Shown here one piece after another: positions 8,230 through 17,384 of a stretch of 64,000 nt of DNA. The translations under genes and the position numbers were made by a program. Numbering within the stretch: the stretch's first letter is position 1; the number at the start of each line of letters is the position of its first letter. The notes beneath the pieces were generated by a model, which worked only from the letters and a program-made list of their open reading frames with translations, was not told the DNA's origin and searched no databases. The stretch is from positions 62,001-126,000 of the forward strand of contig CADCBQ010000001.1 of assembly GCA_902799745.1 (NCBI GenBank). Direction: 5' to 3'. This DNA comes from Fibrobacter succinogenes (GTDB taxonomy: Bacteria > Fibrobacterota > Fibrobacteria > Fibrobacterales > Fibrobacteraceae).

Positions 8230-10770
8230 TTAGCTAGGCAACGCCTCGGATGTGAACTTGAGCTTGTTGTTTTCGACATCGATGGAGATCGTCGTGAAGT
8301 CCTTGTAGATTCCAAGCAGCAAGCCTTCAGCGATTTCGTCTTCGACCAGGTTCTGGATCGAGCGGCGAATCGGGCGCGCGCCGAGTGCAGAATCGTAGTT
8401 GTGCGAAACGATGAATTCCTTGGCAGCTTCAGAAACTTCCAAGAGGATTCCGCGTTCAGACAAGTTCTTCTGCAAGAAGGTCAGCTGAATGTCTACGACA
8501 GAAGAAAGATCCTTCTTAGTCAGCGGGCGGAACACAATCTGTTCATCGACACGGTTCAAGAATTCCGGAGAGAACACACGCTTGACTTCTTCGCGGATGG
8601 CGGTTTCCATACGTTCGTAGTCGTCGGTCTCGCCCATCTTGGTGAATCCCATGCCGCTGCTGTGGCGCACTTCGCGAGCGCCTGCGTTACTCGTCATGAT
8701 GATTATCGTATTCTTGAAGTTGATTTTGCGGCCGTAGCTATCCGTGAGGATACCGTCGTCCAAAATCTGCAAGAGCAAGTTGTAAATGTCCGGATGAGCC
8801 TTCTCGATTTCGTCGAGGAGCACCACGCAATACGGGCGCTTACGCACCTTTTCGCTGAGCTGGCCCCCGTTATCTTCGAAGCCTACGTATCCCGGAGGCG
8901 CACCGATCAAGCGGCTCACGCTGTGCTTTTCCATGTATTCGCTCATGTCGATACGAATCATGGAATCTTCGCTGCCGAACAGGCTCTGGCTCAAAACCTT
9001 TGCGAGTTCCGTCTTACCGACACCTGTGGGGCCGAGGAACAAGAAACTGCCCATGGGGCGCTTGGTGTCGCGGATACCGGCGCGGGTACGGCGAATGGCT
9101 TTCACGACGGCATCTACAGCCTGGTCCTGGCCAATCACGCGTTCCTTGATTTCGTCGCCGAGCTTCAGGAGCTTCTGCGTTTCTTCACCAGCGAGGCGGC
9201 TCACAGGAATACCCGTCATCTTGCTGATGCAATCGCGGATTTCGTTTTCGTCGACAATCGGGAAATCCGCCGAGTCTTCTTTGTTCAAGGCTTCGCGACG
9301 TTCAGCGATGCGGTTCGTCAAATCTTCAATCTTGTCGCGGAGGGTTGCAGCCGTTTCGTACTGCTGGTCGGCAATCGCTTCTTCTTTCTTTTGCATGGTC
9401 GCGGCAAGTTCGTCTTCCATTTCCTTGAGGTCTTGCGGCGTACGGATCGAATTCAGGCGCACGCGGGCACCTGCCTCGTCGAGCACGTCGATGGCCTTGT
9501 CCGGTAAGAATCTGTCGCTAATGTAGCGTTCGGCGAGCGTCACCGCAGCGCGAATCGCTTCGGGCGTGTAATGCACCTTGTGGTGCTGCTCGTACTTCGG
9601 GCGCAGTCCTTCAAGAATCTGGATAGAATCTTCGGAATTAGGCGGATTCACGACAATCGTCTGGAAGCGGCGTTCAAGCGCGGCATCCTTTTCGATGTAC
9701 TTGCGGTATTCATCGATCGTCGTTGCGCCAATGCACTGGAGCTCGCCACGGGCAAGCGCCGGCTTAAAGATGTTGCTGGCATCGAGGCTACCTTCGGAAC
9801 CGCCCGCACCCACAATCGTATGGAGTTCGTCGATAAACAGGATCACCGAATTATCGACGCGCTGGAGTTCCATGATCAAGCCCTTCACGCGTTCTTCGAA
9901 CTGGCCGCGGTACTTGGTACCGGCCACCATGGCAGCCACGTCGAGCGTGACCACGCGCTTGTTCATCAAGAGTTCCGGGATCTTCTTCTGGACAATCTTC
10001 TGGGCAAGGCCTTCGATAATCGCCGTCTTACCGACACCCGGTTCACCGATAAGCGCCGGGTTATTCTTTTTGCGACGGCAAAGAATCTGAATCAAGCGTT
10101 CAATTTCACGACCGCGACCGATAATCGGATCGAGCTTACCCTGCTTGGCAAGCGCCGTCAAGTCGCGACCGAAGTGATCGAGAATCGGCGTCTTTGAACG
10201 GCTCTGGCTACGCACCTGTTGGCGCGTGTCGCCACCGCGGGCCTGGCCCATAAAGCGGTCATCGCCTTCCATGCCCTCGCCCTCTTCACCAGAGGGCTGG
10301 CCGTTCATGGCCTCGCGCTTGATTTGCTGCAAGGCATTTTCAAAACTTTCATAGGTCACGCCAAAAGTCGAAAGCGTGCCCGCGGCCGGAGATTCCGCCT
10401 GCTGCAAAATGGCAAGCATCAAATGTTCCGGGCCAATATACTGGTCACCTTCTTCTTTTGCAATTTTAGCGGCGTTAAAAAGAGCGGCCTTGCAGCGAGT
10501 CGTAAAAGAGAGCAATGCACCGTGAGCATCGCCCACAGTCATGATGCCGCCATTAGACGAAAGCGAACGCTGCACGTTTTCGCCGAGTTCATTCAAATTG
10601 ATCTTAAGCGCGCGCAAAGTTTCGGCGGCAAAGCCGGAATCTTCACGAACCAGGCCGAGCAGCAAATGTTCGGTCGTAACGCTGTCGCTACCCAAGTTGC
10701 GGGCCGCAATGCGGGCCGCCTGCAAAACAGCCTTTGCTTTCTTCGAAAAAATACCGTTGATATCGGACAT
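8230..10770 (-). CDS. clpC: ATP-dependent Clp protease ATP-binding subunit ClpC
   Basis: An 846-residue Hsp100 unfoldase. Two Clp_N repeats occupy about 1-150, the first AAA+ domain has Walker A GEPGVGKT near 220, a UVR/coiled-coil middle region follows (MQKKEEAIADQQYETAATLRD falls around 425-445), and the second AAA+ domain has GPTGVGKTELAK near 560. The middle domain with UVR motif indicates ClpC rather than ClpA or ClpB. It feeds substrates to ClpP, which is not in this window. AAGGAGAAAAT precedes the ATG. It is the last gene of a probable lysS-lolC-lolD-clpC unit, 14 bases after lolD. Confidence 0.96.
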   Translation of the reverse strand: MSDINGIFSKKAKAVLQAARIAARNLGSDSVTTEHLLLGLVREDSGFAAETLRALKINLNELGENVQRSLSSNGGIMTVGDAHGALLSFTTRCKAALFNAAKIAKEEGDQYIGPEHLMLAILQQAESPAAGTLSTFGVTYESFENALQQIKREAMNGQPSGEEGEGMEGDDRFMGQARGGDTRQQVRSQSRSKTPILDHFGRDLTALAKQGKLDPIIGRGREIERLIQILCRRKKNNPALIGEPGVGKTAIIEGLAQKIVQKKIPELLMNKRVVTLDVAAMVAGTKYRGQFEERVKGLIMELQRVDNSVILFIDELHTIVGAGGSEGSLDASNIFKPALARGELQCIGATTIDEYRKYIEKDAALERRFQTIVVNPPNSEDSIQILEGLRPKYEQHHKVHYTPEAIRAAVTLAERYISDRFLPDKAIDVLDEAGARVRLNSIRTPQDLKEMEDELAATMQKKEEAIADQQYETAATLRDKIEDLTNRIAERREALNKEDSADFPIVDENEIRDCISKMTGIPVSRLAGEETQKLLKLGDEIKERVIGQDQAVDAVVKAIRRTRAGIRDTKRPMGSFLFLGPTGVGKTELAKVLSQSLFGSEDSMIRIDMSEYMEKHSVSRLIGAPPGYVGFEDNGGQLSEKVRKRPYCVVLLDEIEKAHPDIYNLLLQILDDGILTDSYGRKINFKNTIIIMTSNAGAREVRHSSGMGFTKMGETDDYERMETAIREEVKRVFSPEFLNRVDEQIVFRPLTKKDLSSVVDIQLTFLQKNLSERGILLEVSEAAKEFIVSHNYDSALGARPIRRSIQNLVEDEIAEGLLLGIYKDFTTISIDVENNKLKFTSEALPS

Positions 10771-10784
10771 ATTTTCTCCTTAAG

Positions 10785-11456
10785 CTACTGAATCACTCCA
10801 CCATGCATTACCACACGGCGTTTTGCAAAACTAGCCAATTTTTCGTCGTGAGTCACAATCAAGAAGGCCTGATTGAACTTTTCGTTGAGTTCACCAATCA
10901 ATTCGTTGAGCATCGCGGAATTTGCTTCGTCCAAGTTGCCGCTCGGTTCATCGGCCAACACCAAGTCCGGGTGGTTCATGAGCGCACGGGCAATGGCCAC
11001 ACGCTGACGTTCACCACCGGAGAGTTCTCGCGGCAAATGCTTGAAGCGGTCCTTGAGGCCCACTGTTTCCAGAAGCATCGCGGCGCGTTCCTTGCATTCC
11101 TTTTCAGAAGTCCCGAGAATGCGACCCGGCACGCACACATTTTCAATCGCCGTAAATTCGCTCAACAAATGATGGAACTGGAACACGAATCCCACCTGTA
11201 CACGGTGGTAACGGTCGCGTTCAGAATCGTTGAACTTGGAAAGCGCCTTGCCCTTAAAAAGGATTTCGCCAGAAGTCGGCGTATCGAGCATCCCCACCAA
11301 ATTCAGGAACGTCGACTTACCCGAACCCGAAGAACCCGTGAGCGCCACGAGCTCGCCTTCTTCCATCGAGAAGTTCACACCCTTGAGAATTTCAAGCTTT
11401 TCGCCCGTCTCGGAAAATTCGCGACGGAGGTCAACTGTTTCAAGCAAACTACTCAT
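10785..11456 (-). CDS. lolD: Lipoprotein-releasing ABC transporter ATP-binding protein
   Basis: About 223 residues of the LolD/MacB ATPase family: Walker A GSSGSGKST, Q-loop FVFQFHHLLSEF, signature LSGGERQRVAIARAL, Walker B LVLADEPSGNLD and the H-loop VTHDEK. It powers release of outer-membrane lipoproteins from the inner membrane with the permease encoded just upstream. The start is placed at ATG 11456, which overlaps the lolC stop by 8 bases (ATGAGTAG) and gives the usual MSSLLETVDL start; a longer frame to 11531 would read through the end of lolC. Confidence 0.93.
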   Translation of the reverse strand: MSSLLETVDLRREFSETGEKLEILKGVNFSMEEGELVALTGSSGSGKSTFLNLVGMLDTPTSGEILFKGKALSKFNDSERDRYHRVQVGFVFQFHHLLSEFTAIENVCVPGRILGTSEKECKERAAMLLETVGLKDRFKHLPRELSGGERQRVAIARALMNHPDLVLADEPSGNLDEANSAMLNELIGELNEKFNQAFLIVTHDEKLASFAKRRVVMHGGVIQ

Positions 11457-12696
11457 GTCTAATTGCCCCCACCGGATCCAAGCGGCTAGCCTTCCAGGCA
11501 GGCAGCAAAGTGGCCGCCACGCAAAGCGCAATGCCGATTACAAAAATCAAAAGAACATCAACAATGTGCACCGAAATCGGGAAATACGGAATCACGTAGA
11601 CATCGCCGGGGAGCTTGATAAAGTGGTAGGCTTCTTGCAACTTGCAAAGCACCAGGCCAATCGTACCGCCGACAATCGTACCGCCCACGCCAATAAAGCT
11701 ACCCATGAGCATAAAGACGCGCATCACGCTGCCTTTGCTTAAGCCCATGCTGCGGAGGATGCCGATTTCCTTGGTCTTGTCGATAACGACCATGATAAGG
11801 CTACTGATGATGTTGAATGCAGCCACCAGAATGATAAGGCAAATCACCGCCGCCACAATGAACTTTTCGTAGTTCATCCACTTGAGGAGCGTGATGTTTT
11901 TCGTCTTCCAGTCCATGGCGTAGTACGGGTAACCGAGCCAAGTGGCAAGGCTATCCACCGCCTCCCCCGCAAGCCAATGGTTATTCAAGCGGAACTGAAT
12001 ACCGGTTACGACATCTTCAAGTCCAAGCAACTTCTGGAGTTCCGGAATGCCCACGTAAGCAAGGTTTCCATCGTATTCGTAGGTACCCGTTTCGAAGATG
12101 CCGCTCACCACGCACATCATCATCTTCGGGCCACCGCTTGTGACCATGGCATCGGGGCTTTGGAAGGTCTGCAGCACGAGTTTGTCGCCGACCACCACAC
12201 GAAGCCTATTGGCAAGGCCCGAGCCGAGAATAATGCCCGGACGCAATGTTCCGCTCAAGTCTTCGAGACTGTCGACGGAGTAATTGCCCCACTTCATGTA
12301 CTTGTGGATGTCGGTTACGCCTTTGGCGGTTTCAGCATCGATACCGTAAATGACGATACCGTCGTTTACCTTCTTGGAGCTCACGCCCACCTTGTAAATG
12401 ATAAACGGAGACGAGGCGACCACGCGGGAATCGCGACTGCGCACTTCTTTGATGAGGCTGTCGTACGGCGCAATGAAATCGCCGTTGTACGCCATCACTT
12501 CGAAGTGAGCGTCTTTGCCGATCATCTGGGCGGTGACTTCTTCTTCGAATCCATTTACCGCGGCAAGGGCCACCACCAGCGCAAACACGCCAATGGAGAC
12601 TCCCAGCATACTAAAGATACCGATAAGCGAAACGAAGAGACTCTTACGCTGAGCCCCTAAGTAACGCCAGGCGATGAGCCACTCAAGTTTATTCAT
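11449..12696 (-). CDS. lolC: Lipoprotein-releasing ABC transporter permease (LolC/LolE type)
   Basis: A 415-residue permease with the LolC/E layout: first membrane helix near 25-45, large periplasmic domain to about 265, then three helices and the FtsX domain (IGILRSMGLSKGSVMRVFMLMG is typical). It works with LolD to transfer mature lipoproteins to the chaperone LolA. There is a single permease gene here, so the transporter may be a homodimer (LolF-like) instead of LolCE; this is inference. It starts 6 bases after lysS ends. The many lipoprotein genes in this window are consistent with an active Lol pathway. Confidence 0.92.
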   Translation of the reverse strand: MNKLEWLIAWRYLGAQRKSLFVSLIGIFSMLGVSIGVFALVVALAAVNGFEEEVTAQMIGKDAHFEVMAYNGDFIAPYDSLIKEVRSRDSRVVASSPFIIYKVGVSSKKVNDGIVIYGIDAETAKGVTDIHKYMKWGNYSVDSLEDLSGTLRPGIILGSGLANRLRVVVGDKLVLQTFQSPDAMVTSGGPKMMMCVVSGIFETGTYEYDGNLAYVGIPELQKLLGLEDVVTGIQFRLNNHWLAGEAVDSLATWLGYPYYAMDWKTKNITLLKWMNYEKFIVAAVICLIILVAAFNIISSLIMVVIDKTKEIGILRSMGLSKGSVMRVFMLMGSFIGVGGTIVGGTIGLVLCKLQEAYHFIKLPGDVYVIPYFPISVHIVDVLLIFVIGIALCVAATLLPAWKASRLDPVGAIRHE

Positions 12697-12702
12697 CGAT
12701 AA

Positions 12703-14208
12703 TTAGGTCTCCGGCTTCATCAGCGGGAAGAGCTGCACGTCGCGGATGGTCTGCTGGTTCGTGAGGAGCATGACCATGCGGTCGATACCGAAGCCCACGC
12801 CACCGGTAGGCGGCAAGCCAGATTCAATGGCGTGCATAAAGTTTTCGTCCATCGGGTGAGTTTCACCTTCGCCACCGCGGCCGCGGCGCACCTGGTCTTC
12901 CAGGAGCTCACGCTGACGGATGGGGTCATTAAGTTCGGTATAGGCGTTACCCAGTTCCCATCCGTTAGCGTACGGCTCGAACTGTTCGATAAGGCCTTCG
13001 ATAGTACGGTGCTTCTTGCAGAGCGGAGTACTTTCGGTCGGCATGTCCTTGATGAAGGTCGGCTGGATGAGCTTGTCTTCCACGGTGAGCTCGAACAGTT
13101 CGAGGATACCGCGGCCGCGGCTGAATTCGCCGTCCAGGTGTCCGCCGAGTTCTTCCATCTTGGCCTTGATTTCATCGTCGCTCATGTCGTTGACCTTGAG
13201 GCCGCCGAACTTTTCGATGGCTTCGATCATGCTGTAGCGGGGCCACGGAGCCTTGAAGTCGATTTCCTTGCCCTGGTATTCAATCTTGGTGGTGCCGTTG
13301 GCGGCAATGCAGGCGCGTTCGTAGATGTTTTCGAAGTGCACCATCATATCGTTGTAGTCGGCGTAGGCTTCGTAGAATTCGAGGCCGGTGAATTCCGGGC
13401 TATGGGTACGGTCCATGCCTTCGTTACGGAAGTTCTTGGAAAATTCGAAAACCTTTTCCATGCCGCCCACGATGCAGCGCTTCAGGTAAAGTTCCGGAGC
13501 CACGCGCAGGTAAAGCGTCATGTCGCAAGCGTTGTGGTGCGTGGTAAACGGACGGGCGTTGGCACCGCCGTAAATCGGCTGGAGCGTCGGGGTTTCCACT
13601 TCGATGAATCCCTTTTCGATCAGGTATTCACGGATAGCCTGCATAATCTTGGAACGCTTGATGAAGACTTCCTTCACGTCGTCGTTCAGGGCCATGTCGA
13701 TATAGCGCTGGCGGTAACGGGTATCCACGTCGGCAAATTCGTTGAACACGACCTTGTTGCCGTTTTCGTCGACCTTTTCCTTAGCGACCGGAAGCGGACG
13801 CACAGCCTTGGAAAGCATAGTCACCTTTTTGACATGCACAGAATATTCGCCCGTCTGGGTTTCGAACATGGAACCGTTCACGCCGATAAAGTCACCGAGG
13901 TCGGTCATCTTCACGATTTCATAGTTTTCTTCGCCGACTTCGTCGCGAGCGACCACCACCTGCAAGCGACCATAACGGTCCTTGAGGTGCATAAAGCACA
14001 TTTTGCCCTTGCGGTTAAAGCGAACCACGCGGCCAGCGAAAGCGATTTCTTCGCCAGAAGCCATCAGGGCTTCCTTATTTTCTTTCAAAACCTTGGAATC
14101 ATGCGTGCGGTTGAACTTGTGCGGATAAGCTTCCACACCCATTTCCTTGAACTTGTCGAGCTTAGCGAGGCGCGCTTGCACCTGGTCGTTCATATCTTGC
14201 ATTGCCAT
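12703..14208 (-). CDS. lysS: Lysyl-tRNA synthetase, class II
   Basis: A 501-residue class IIb synthetase charging tRNA-Lys. The OB-fold anticodon domain is about 55-165 (AFAGRVVRFNRKGKMCFM region). Motif 2 appears as FRNEGMDRTHSPEFT near 258, and motif 3 as GFGIDRMVMLLTNQQTIRDV near the C-terminus. Length and order match bacterial LysS. The first residues allow MAMQDMN or MQDMN starts; the first is given. It heads the probable lysS-lolC-lolD-clpC transcription unit. Confidence 0.97.
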   Translation of the reverse strand: MAMQDMNDQVQARLAKLDKFKEMGVEAYPHKFNRTHDSKVLKENKEALMASGEEIAFAGRVVRFNRKGKMCFMHLKDRYGRLQVVVARDEVGEENYEIVKMTDLGDFIGVNGSMFETQTGEYSVHVKKVTMLSKAVRPLPVAKEKVDENGNKVVFNEFADVDTRYRQRYIDMALNDDVKEVFIKRSKIMQAIREYLIEKGFIEVETPTLQPIYGGANARPFTTHHNACDMTLYLRVAPELYLKRCIVGGMEKVFEFSKNFRNEGMDRTHSPEFTGLEFYEAYADYNDMMVHFENIYERACIAANGTTKIEYQGKEIDFKAPWPRYSMIEAIEKFGGLKVNDMSDDEIKAKMEELGGHLDGEFSRGRGILELFELTVEDKLIQPTFIKDMPTESTPLCKKHRTIEGLIEQFEPYANGWELGNAYTELNDPIRQRELLEDQVRRGRGGEGETHPMDENFMHAIESGLPPTGGVGFGIDRMVMLLTNQQTIRDVQLFPLMKPET

Positions 14209-14264
14209 AGTATTTATCCTGTGATTAAATCACGTTTAAAATTTACGGCAGAAAGATAGAAATT

Positions 14265-15062
14265 TTAGAGTTCGCCATGGCGGCGCATCTTGCGGATATT
14301 CTGCGGAAGCACGTGATTGTGCCAGTGAATCCATTCGTCGTAATAGATGTACTGGCGTTCGCGACGTCTAAAGTTACGGCCATGCACAATGCGACGGCCG
14401 TTCTTGACTTCAACCGGAATAGCAATATGCAGGCATTCATGGTACACGACACCGGCCACGGCATATTCCGGGCAGTTCGCGGCATCGTAACCCTTGCTGA
14501 TGCTGATCAAATGGAATTCTTCGCCGGTCACGGGGTCCTGACGCACCGAATGGAAACTGAGTCCGCCGACGCGGTTACTCCAGGTGATACGGCAAGTTAA
14601 TTTATCTTCAAAATAGGTGCTGTTGATAGCCGCAAGCACATCGTTCAAGTTATGGTACTTGCCCTGCGGCTTAATCGGCGGGAGCCTACCCTTGGTCGAC
14701 AAAGATTCATCGCCTCGGTCTGCAAGAATCTGTTCCACCAATGTCCAAAAGCGGCTGACCAAATCCTTGACAATCGCCTTGTTCTTCGCCGTCTTGCGTT
14801 TTACGGCGTGTTCCGCCCATTCAGCGGCAAGCTCACGCGCCGGCGCAAATTCAGGCTCCTTCATGTAAGCAGGCAAAATCACCTCGGGGTGGCCAAACAG
14901 CACTCCCCCCTTGCAACGGATACTCTTCTTTAATTGCGAATTGTACTTGAAATGCACCAGCCCATTCTGCGAAACCGAAGCCGGAACTTTCGGCTTTGCC
15001 GGTTCCTTGGGAGCATCGGTATTGTTCCCGAACAGGTCGAGTTGCATTCCAAACAGATTCAT
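14265..15062 (-). CDS. SprT-like zinc metalloprotein
   Basis: A 265-residue protein. Residues about 145-245 resemble the SprT/Spartan-like fold: NDVLAAINSTYFEDKLTCRI, followed by a YHECLHIAIP active site (HExxH form HECLH) and a downstream basic HGRNFRRRERQY segment. SprT-like proteins bind zinc; some cut DNA-protein crosslinks, but most bacterial members have no known substrate. The N-terminal 140 residues are not recognised. It ends 2 bases after nothing else on this strand begins, and starts 2 bases downstream of the YkgJ-like gene stop, so those two are probably coupled. Confidence 0.75.
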   Translation of the reverse strand: MNLFGMQLDLFGNNTDAPKEPAKPKVPASVSQNGLVHFKYNSQLKKSIRCKGGVLFGHPEVILPAYMKEPEFAPARELAAEWAEHAVKRKTAKNKAIVKDLVSRFWTLVEQILADRGDESLSTKGRLPPIKPQGKYHNLNDVLAAINSTYFEDKLTCRITWSNRVGGLSFHSVRQDPVTGEEFHLISISKGYDAANCPEYAVAGVVYHECLHIAIPVEVKNGRRIVHGRNFRRRERQYIYYDEWIHWHNHVLPQNIRKMRRHGEL

Positions 15063-15064
15063 TT

Positions 15065-15841
15065 CTAGTTTCCGCCAATCAAGCCTTCGAAGCGGTTTAC
15101 CGCCAAAAGTCCGCCAAAGTAACTTTCGGGCAAATCCAATAGGGCGTAATGCTCCGAGATTCCGTAAACGGCATCTTCGATGCTATCGGGCAAGTACACA
15201 ATATAGCTATCGTTCTCGGGAGTCTGTAAATGCTCCGGCGTGCAGAACTTAGGATCCGTTTCGCTAAAATACATGCGGCAAGACACCGGGCGCAGCGGGT
15301 AGACCGTGCAATCGCCCTTCTTGTCCGAAAACGGGCACGGATTCCAAGCGCTAAAATAGTCGTGCAACGCCTTGTCTTCGGCGTAATCGTCCAAATCCAT
15401 CTGGTCAGGGACTGCTCCCTCGGCGCGGCGCGTCTCAAAAAACTTGCTAAACAGCGACGACCTTACCTGGCACGCTTCCATAATATCGAGCAAGTCATTC
15501 CGCCCCCGGAGGTCACAATACAAAGTCACGAGTTCAAAGGGCTCCACCGACATCGGGTAATGATGGCAACAATTACCGCAGGCGGGCCTACATTGAATGG
15601 ATCGCGGCTGTTGCGGCAAAACCGCCTCTAAATACTCCGAAAAAAGCCGGTGGTATTCCCGCGTAAATTCCTTGATTTTGGGAAGTTCTTCGAGTAAGTT
15701 ATCGGGACCGATCGCCGATTCTCGACCAAGCGACATCGCAATCGCATCTAAACGATCCCTTTCCGCCCTTAAATGGGTTGCAAGGCGCATTTCGACTACA
15801 CGAAACGCCTTCGTCGGAAAATACTCTCGATAAGATTCCAT
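15065..15841 (-). CDS. YkgJ-like cysteine-cluster protein
   Basis: A 258-residue protein with the UPF0153/YkgJ cysteine pattern: CRPACGNCCHHYPM near 83-96, then CPFSDKKGDCTVYPLRPVSCRMYF near 168-190. The family is thought to bind zinc or an Fe-S cluster; function is not established. The pattern of two clusters separated by about 80 residues is directly visible. The SprT-like gene follows after 2 bases. Confidence 0.8.
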   Translation of the reverse strand: MESYREYFPTKAFRVVEMRLATHLRAERDRLDAIAMSLGRESAIGPDNLLEELPKIKEFTREYHRLFSEYLEAVLPQQPRSIQCRPACGNCCHHYPMSVEPFELVTLYCDLRGRNDLLDIMEACQVRSSLFSKFFETRRAEGAVPDQMDLDDYAEDKALHDYFSAWNPCPFSDKKGDCTVYPLRPVSCRMYFSETDPKFCTPEHLQTPENDSYIVYLPDSIEDAVYGISEHYALLDLPESYFGGLLAVNRFEGLIGGN

Positions 15842-15935
15842 ACCCCAAAGATAGATATTTTAGGTTTCCAAGAAAAAGCACCATTAAAAAGCGACAATAA
15901 TCACTTATTTTTTCAAAATTCCGGCAAAAAACAGA

Positions 15936-15964
15936 TTGATACATACTTTTTGTAAGAATAATGT
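15936..15964 (+). promoter_or_regulatory. Candidate sigma-70-type promoter for the TPR lipoprotein gene
   Basis: TTGATA (15936-15941) and TAATGT (15959-15964) are separated by 17 bases, with the ATG 29 bases beyond, in the 150-base gap between divergent genes. Judged by eye only. Confidence 0.4.
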
Positions 15965-15992
15965 TATCTTTTACGCAAATGGGGAACGTGTT

Positions 15993-17381
15993 ATGAAACG
16001 CATACTTCAATCCAAAATTTTATGGGCAACGGCATTACTGCTTTCTCTAGGCATAGCCGGATGTAACATCTTTAACCCGACCGAAAGTATCAACATCAAT
16101 GACGACGATGCCGAAGCCCTCACCTACGAAGGCTACAAGCACATTCGCGATAACGAATATACCGAAGCTGAATATTACTTCAACAAGGCCGTTGCCGCAG
16201 ACTCGAACTACTCCAAGGCATGGTTCGGTCTGATGAAGGCAACACTACACCGCAAGCTGGCCGGCAGCGACTCGACCAACCTTTTCTCGTTGCTTGCGTA
16301 CGTGAACACAAGCCGCGAAAGCAAGGCGCCCTTTGTGGGAATGTCCGACAATGTAGCGAACCGACTGCAAGAAACCATCGATACAGTGAACGCCATCGCG
16401 AACGTCTTTATCGAACGCGACAAGAAAGGCAAGACCGATAGCGCTATCACCTACAAGACTATTTCTGAAGGTTACCTGGTGCTCCAGATGATGAAAACCA
16501 TGCTGGTGCTCCGCAAGACGACCGCCGGAATGCAGGGCTGCTCCTTGGCAAAGAACAAGGAAAATTCCTGCGACATGGCTTCTGTCTTGAACAACCTCAA
16601 GAGCGACCCGTCTGAAACCGTAGAATCTTTCCACGCAGTCTTTAGCACTTGCGAAGAAAGCCCCGAAAGCATGACCAAGATGTTCAACAGCTACCTCCCC
16701 GGCTTTGAAAACCTCAAAGACGAAGCTCAACGCTCCGCCGTGAGCAGCATGTGCGGCGCTCTCGCCCAAGAAACCGAAGAAGCCGCCGGTAACGAAGATC
16801 AAGAAGCAAAGACGCTCAACATCATTATCGCCCAGTTCTCGTACAGCGACATTATCGATGACGACGGCGACGGCTGTATTGACGAAGAACTCTACGACGG
16901 CGAAGATAACGACGGCGATGGTGAAATCGACGAAGATGTAAGCGACAAGACCAACGAAATCAAATACGATGATGACCTGATCTTGAAAAACATCACCGCC
17001 GGCAAGACCTCCATCAAGGATCTCCGAGTTGTCAAGAGTGCTGGTCCGAACGAAAAGTACAGAGATATCGATATCGACATGAACGGCGAAACCGTCAACA
17101 CCTCTTCCGACGAACTAGACCGCGAATGGGCATTCATTTACCCCGAATACAAGAACCGCGTTGCCACGGGTGACCACCGCCTTGTATTCGCCATGAACCT
17201 GACCTTTAATCCCCAGAATCTGTCTCCTGAAGAATACGCCGCCTACAAGAAGGCCGTTGCCAAGGATACCGACATCAACAATATCCAATACGACCTGGCG
17301 TTCAGAAAGCACTACATTGGTGGCTGCTGGGCAAACTACGACGAGCGCCGATTCAGACAGTGGTTTGAAGGGAGGAACTAA
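15993..17381 (+). CDS. TPR lipoprotein with acidic calcium-binding-like loops
   Basis: About 462 residues. A lipoprotein signal (MKRILQ..., lipobox around LGIAGC) ends at the cysteine near residue 23. A TPR-like pair follows (HIRDNEYTEAEYYFNKAVAADSN region, residues about 45-85). Residues about 285-315 hold DDDGDGCIDEE and DNDGDGEIDED, EF-hand/dockerin-like DxDxDG loops that could bind calcium. Start chosen at ATG 15993 because GGGGAA lies 8 bases before it and only this start opens directly with the signal peptide. The barrel gene follows 3 bases after the stop, so the two products probably act together at the outer membrane. Function unknown. Confidence 0.8.
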   Translation: MKRILQSKILWATALLLSLGIAGCNIFNPTESININDDDAEALTYEGYKHIRDNEYTEAEYYFNKAVAADSNYSKAWFGLMKATLHRKLAGSDSTNLFSLLAYVNTSRESKAPFVGMSDNVANRLQETIDTVNAIANVFIERDKKGKTDSAITYKTISEGYLVLQMMKTMLVLRKTTAGMQGCSLAKNKENSCDMASVLNNLKSDPSETVESFHAVFSTCEESPESMTKMFNSYLPGFENLKDEAQRSAVSSMCGALAQETEEAAGNEDQEAKTLNIIIAQFSYSDIIDDDGDGCIDEELYDGEDNDGDGEIDEDVSDKTNEIKYDDDLILKNITAGKTSIKDLRVVKSAGPNEKYRDIDIDMNGETVNTSSDELDREWAFIYPEYKNRVATGDHRLVFAMNLTFNPQNLSPEEYAAYKKAVAKDTDINNIQYDLAFRKHYIGGCWANYDERRFRQWFEGRN

Positions 17382-17384
17382 GCA